DNA of 7,572 bases, from assembly GCA_012033095.1 (NCBI GenBank), contig JAAUPO010000096.1, forward strand, positions 1-7,572, read 5' to 3'. The DNA is from Synechococcaceae cyanobacterium RL_1_2. GTDB lineage: Bacteria > Cyanobacteriota > Cyanobacteriia > Cyanobacteriales > JAAUPO01. The stretch's first letter is position 1. Each line of letters starts with the position of its first letter. A program made the translations under genes and the position numbers. Positions 7,001 to 7,572 of the stretch are shown here, piece by piece. The notes beneath the pieces were generated by a model. That model was given only the letters and a program-made list of their open reading frames with translations. It had not been told where the DNA came from and searched no databases.

Positions 7001-7572
7001 ACCCTAGTGACCGAACCAATTCCCTTAAACTACGGTTGTCTCAAGCCCCTACAAATTAATATTCCAGCAGGTTCGATGCTTAACCCGATCGCGCCGGCTC
7101 CCGTGGTGGCGGGCAACGTGGAAACCTCCCAACAGATTACCGATTGTATATACGGGGCGTTAGGGGTATTGGCAAATTCCCAAGGCACCATGAATAATTT
7201 CACCTTCGGCAACGATCGCTATCAATATTATGAAACTATCTGTGGCGGTGCTGGTGCTGGGCCTAGCTTTAACGGAACCGATGCGGTGCAAACCCATATG
7301 ACTAATTCCCGCCTTACGGATCCGGAAGTTCTGGAGTATCGCTTTCCGGTGCAGTTAGAGGAATTTTCCATCCGTCATGGGAGCGGCGGCCAGGGTCAAT
7401 ATGGGGGCGGCAATGGGGTAATCCGTAAACTGAAATTTTTAGAGCCGATGAACGCCGGTATCCTGAGCGATCGCCGTACCATGCCCCCCAAGGTCTTAAC
7501 GGTGGGGGCAATGGCCAACCGGGAAAAACTATGTACTTAAAGCGAATGGGGAAACCTTAATGCTCCCCAGTC
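4072..7572 (+). CDS. 5-oxoprolinase (ATP-hydrolysing), fused HyuA-HyuB type, 3' end cut by window edge, several frameshifts
   Basis: The predicted reaction is ATP-dependent opening of 5-oxo-L-proline to L-glutamate, a cytoplasmic step in glutathione and gamma-glutamyl turnover. The N-terminal half is the HyuA-like ATPase: DRGGTFTDV (residues 11-19), GTTVATNALLERKG (66-79), DMGGTSTDV (about 279, after repair) and FGGAGGQHA (about 438). The HyuB-like half starts near residue 685 (LLEIFSNLFQSIAEQMGTT) and contains NNPYAGGTHLPDV (about 770), GHHADLGGITPGSMPP (about 804) and GSGGQGQYGGGNG (about 1104). Both halves are in one continuous frame across 6060-6130, so the fusion is real and favours 5-oxoprolinase over two-subunit hydantoinases. 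About 1168 codons are visible; the family is usually 1200-1290, so some 50-100 residues lie beyond the edge. Breaks: one base lost at about 4443 (AVRLNAQGDVIEP restored), one G gained at 4910-4916, two bases lost at 5467-5473 (YAGVLSAYGIGLAD restored), one G lost at about 7491-7493 and one A lost at 7524-7528 (PPKGLNGGGNGQPGKNYVLK restored). The ATG at 4072 has no Shine-Dalgarno sequence. Confidence 0.93.

Larger units (their letters stand above)
401..7474. repeat. HIP1 octamer GCGATCGC, nine dispersed copies
   Basis: The palindrome GCGATCGC occurs at 401, 1783, 1885, 2450, 2677, 4204, 5299, 5622 and 7467 (start positions). This is about one per 840 bp and far above chance. Overrepresentation of this motif is a known signature of many cyanobacterial genomes. 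Eight copies lie in coding sequence and one (2677) just downstream of a stop codon. Many partial copies (GATCG with one flank changed) are also present. Confidence 0.95.

Noticed and set aside
4963..7511. Minus-strand ORFs of 60-80 residues at 4963-5205, 6202-6384, 7030-7212 and 7314-7511
   Set aside because: All are antisense to conserved oxoprolinase sequence and show no recognisable features.

Overview
The window looks like chromosomal DNA from a cyanobacterium. The octamer GCGATCGC (HIP1) occurs nine times in 7.6 kb, against roughly one per 65 kb expected by chance. The proteins read as cyanobacterial types, and most gene starts lack a clear Shine-Dalgarno sequence. Base composition is moderate in GC in the genes and AT-rich between them. 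Genus cannot be resolved from the sequence alone. There is no tRNA, rRNA, CRISPR array, transposase, phage or toxin-type gene, so this is an ordinary housekeeping region.

Layout, left to right. Four genes lie on the minus strand. In transcription order they are: a Bax inhibitor-1/YccA-type membrane protein (3417 to 2687); a membrane-anchored hypothetical protein (2570 to 1867); a divergent FAD-dependent pyridine nucleotide-disulfide-type oxidoreductase (1853 to 560); and a small secreted cysteine-containing protein (480 to beyond the left edge). A rho-independent terminator (2585-2621) separates the membrane protein from the hypothetical/oxidoreductase pair, which are 13 bp apart and probably cotranscribed. 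After a 654-bp intergenic region, a large plus-strand gene (4072 to beyond the right edge) encodes a fused HyuA-HyuB 5-oxoprolinase. That enzyme opens 5-oxoproline to glutamate with ATP in glutathione and gamma-glutamyl turnover. No joint pathway links the five genes.

The most striking property is that all five genes are broken by small indels, about ten bases over nine sites. Nearly all lie in or beside mononucleotide runs, and between breaks the frames are long, clean and conserved. Restoring one base at each site (two at one site) gives full-length proteins with intact family motifs. This looks much more like uncorrected sequencing error than decay, so each gene is annotated here as one repaired locus.

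The intergenic region 3418-4071 holds a good minus-strand promoter for the Bax inhibitor gene, an AT-rich hairpin and a 9-bp tandem repeat in its predicted leader, and a run of short inverted repeats at about 3603-3911 that could be a structured RNA. That last item is the only candidate for something undescribed, and it is weakly supported. I did not find a convincing novel biological system.
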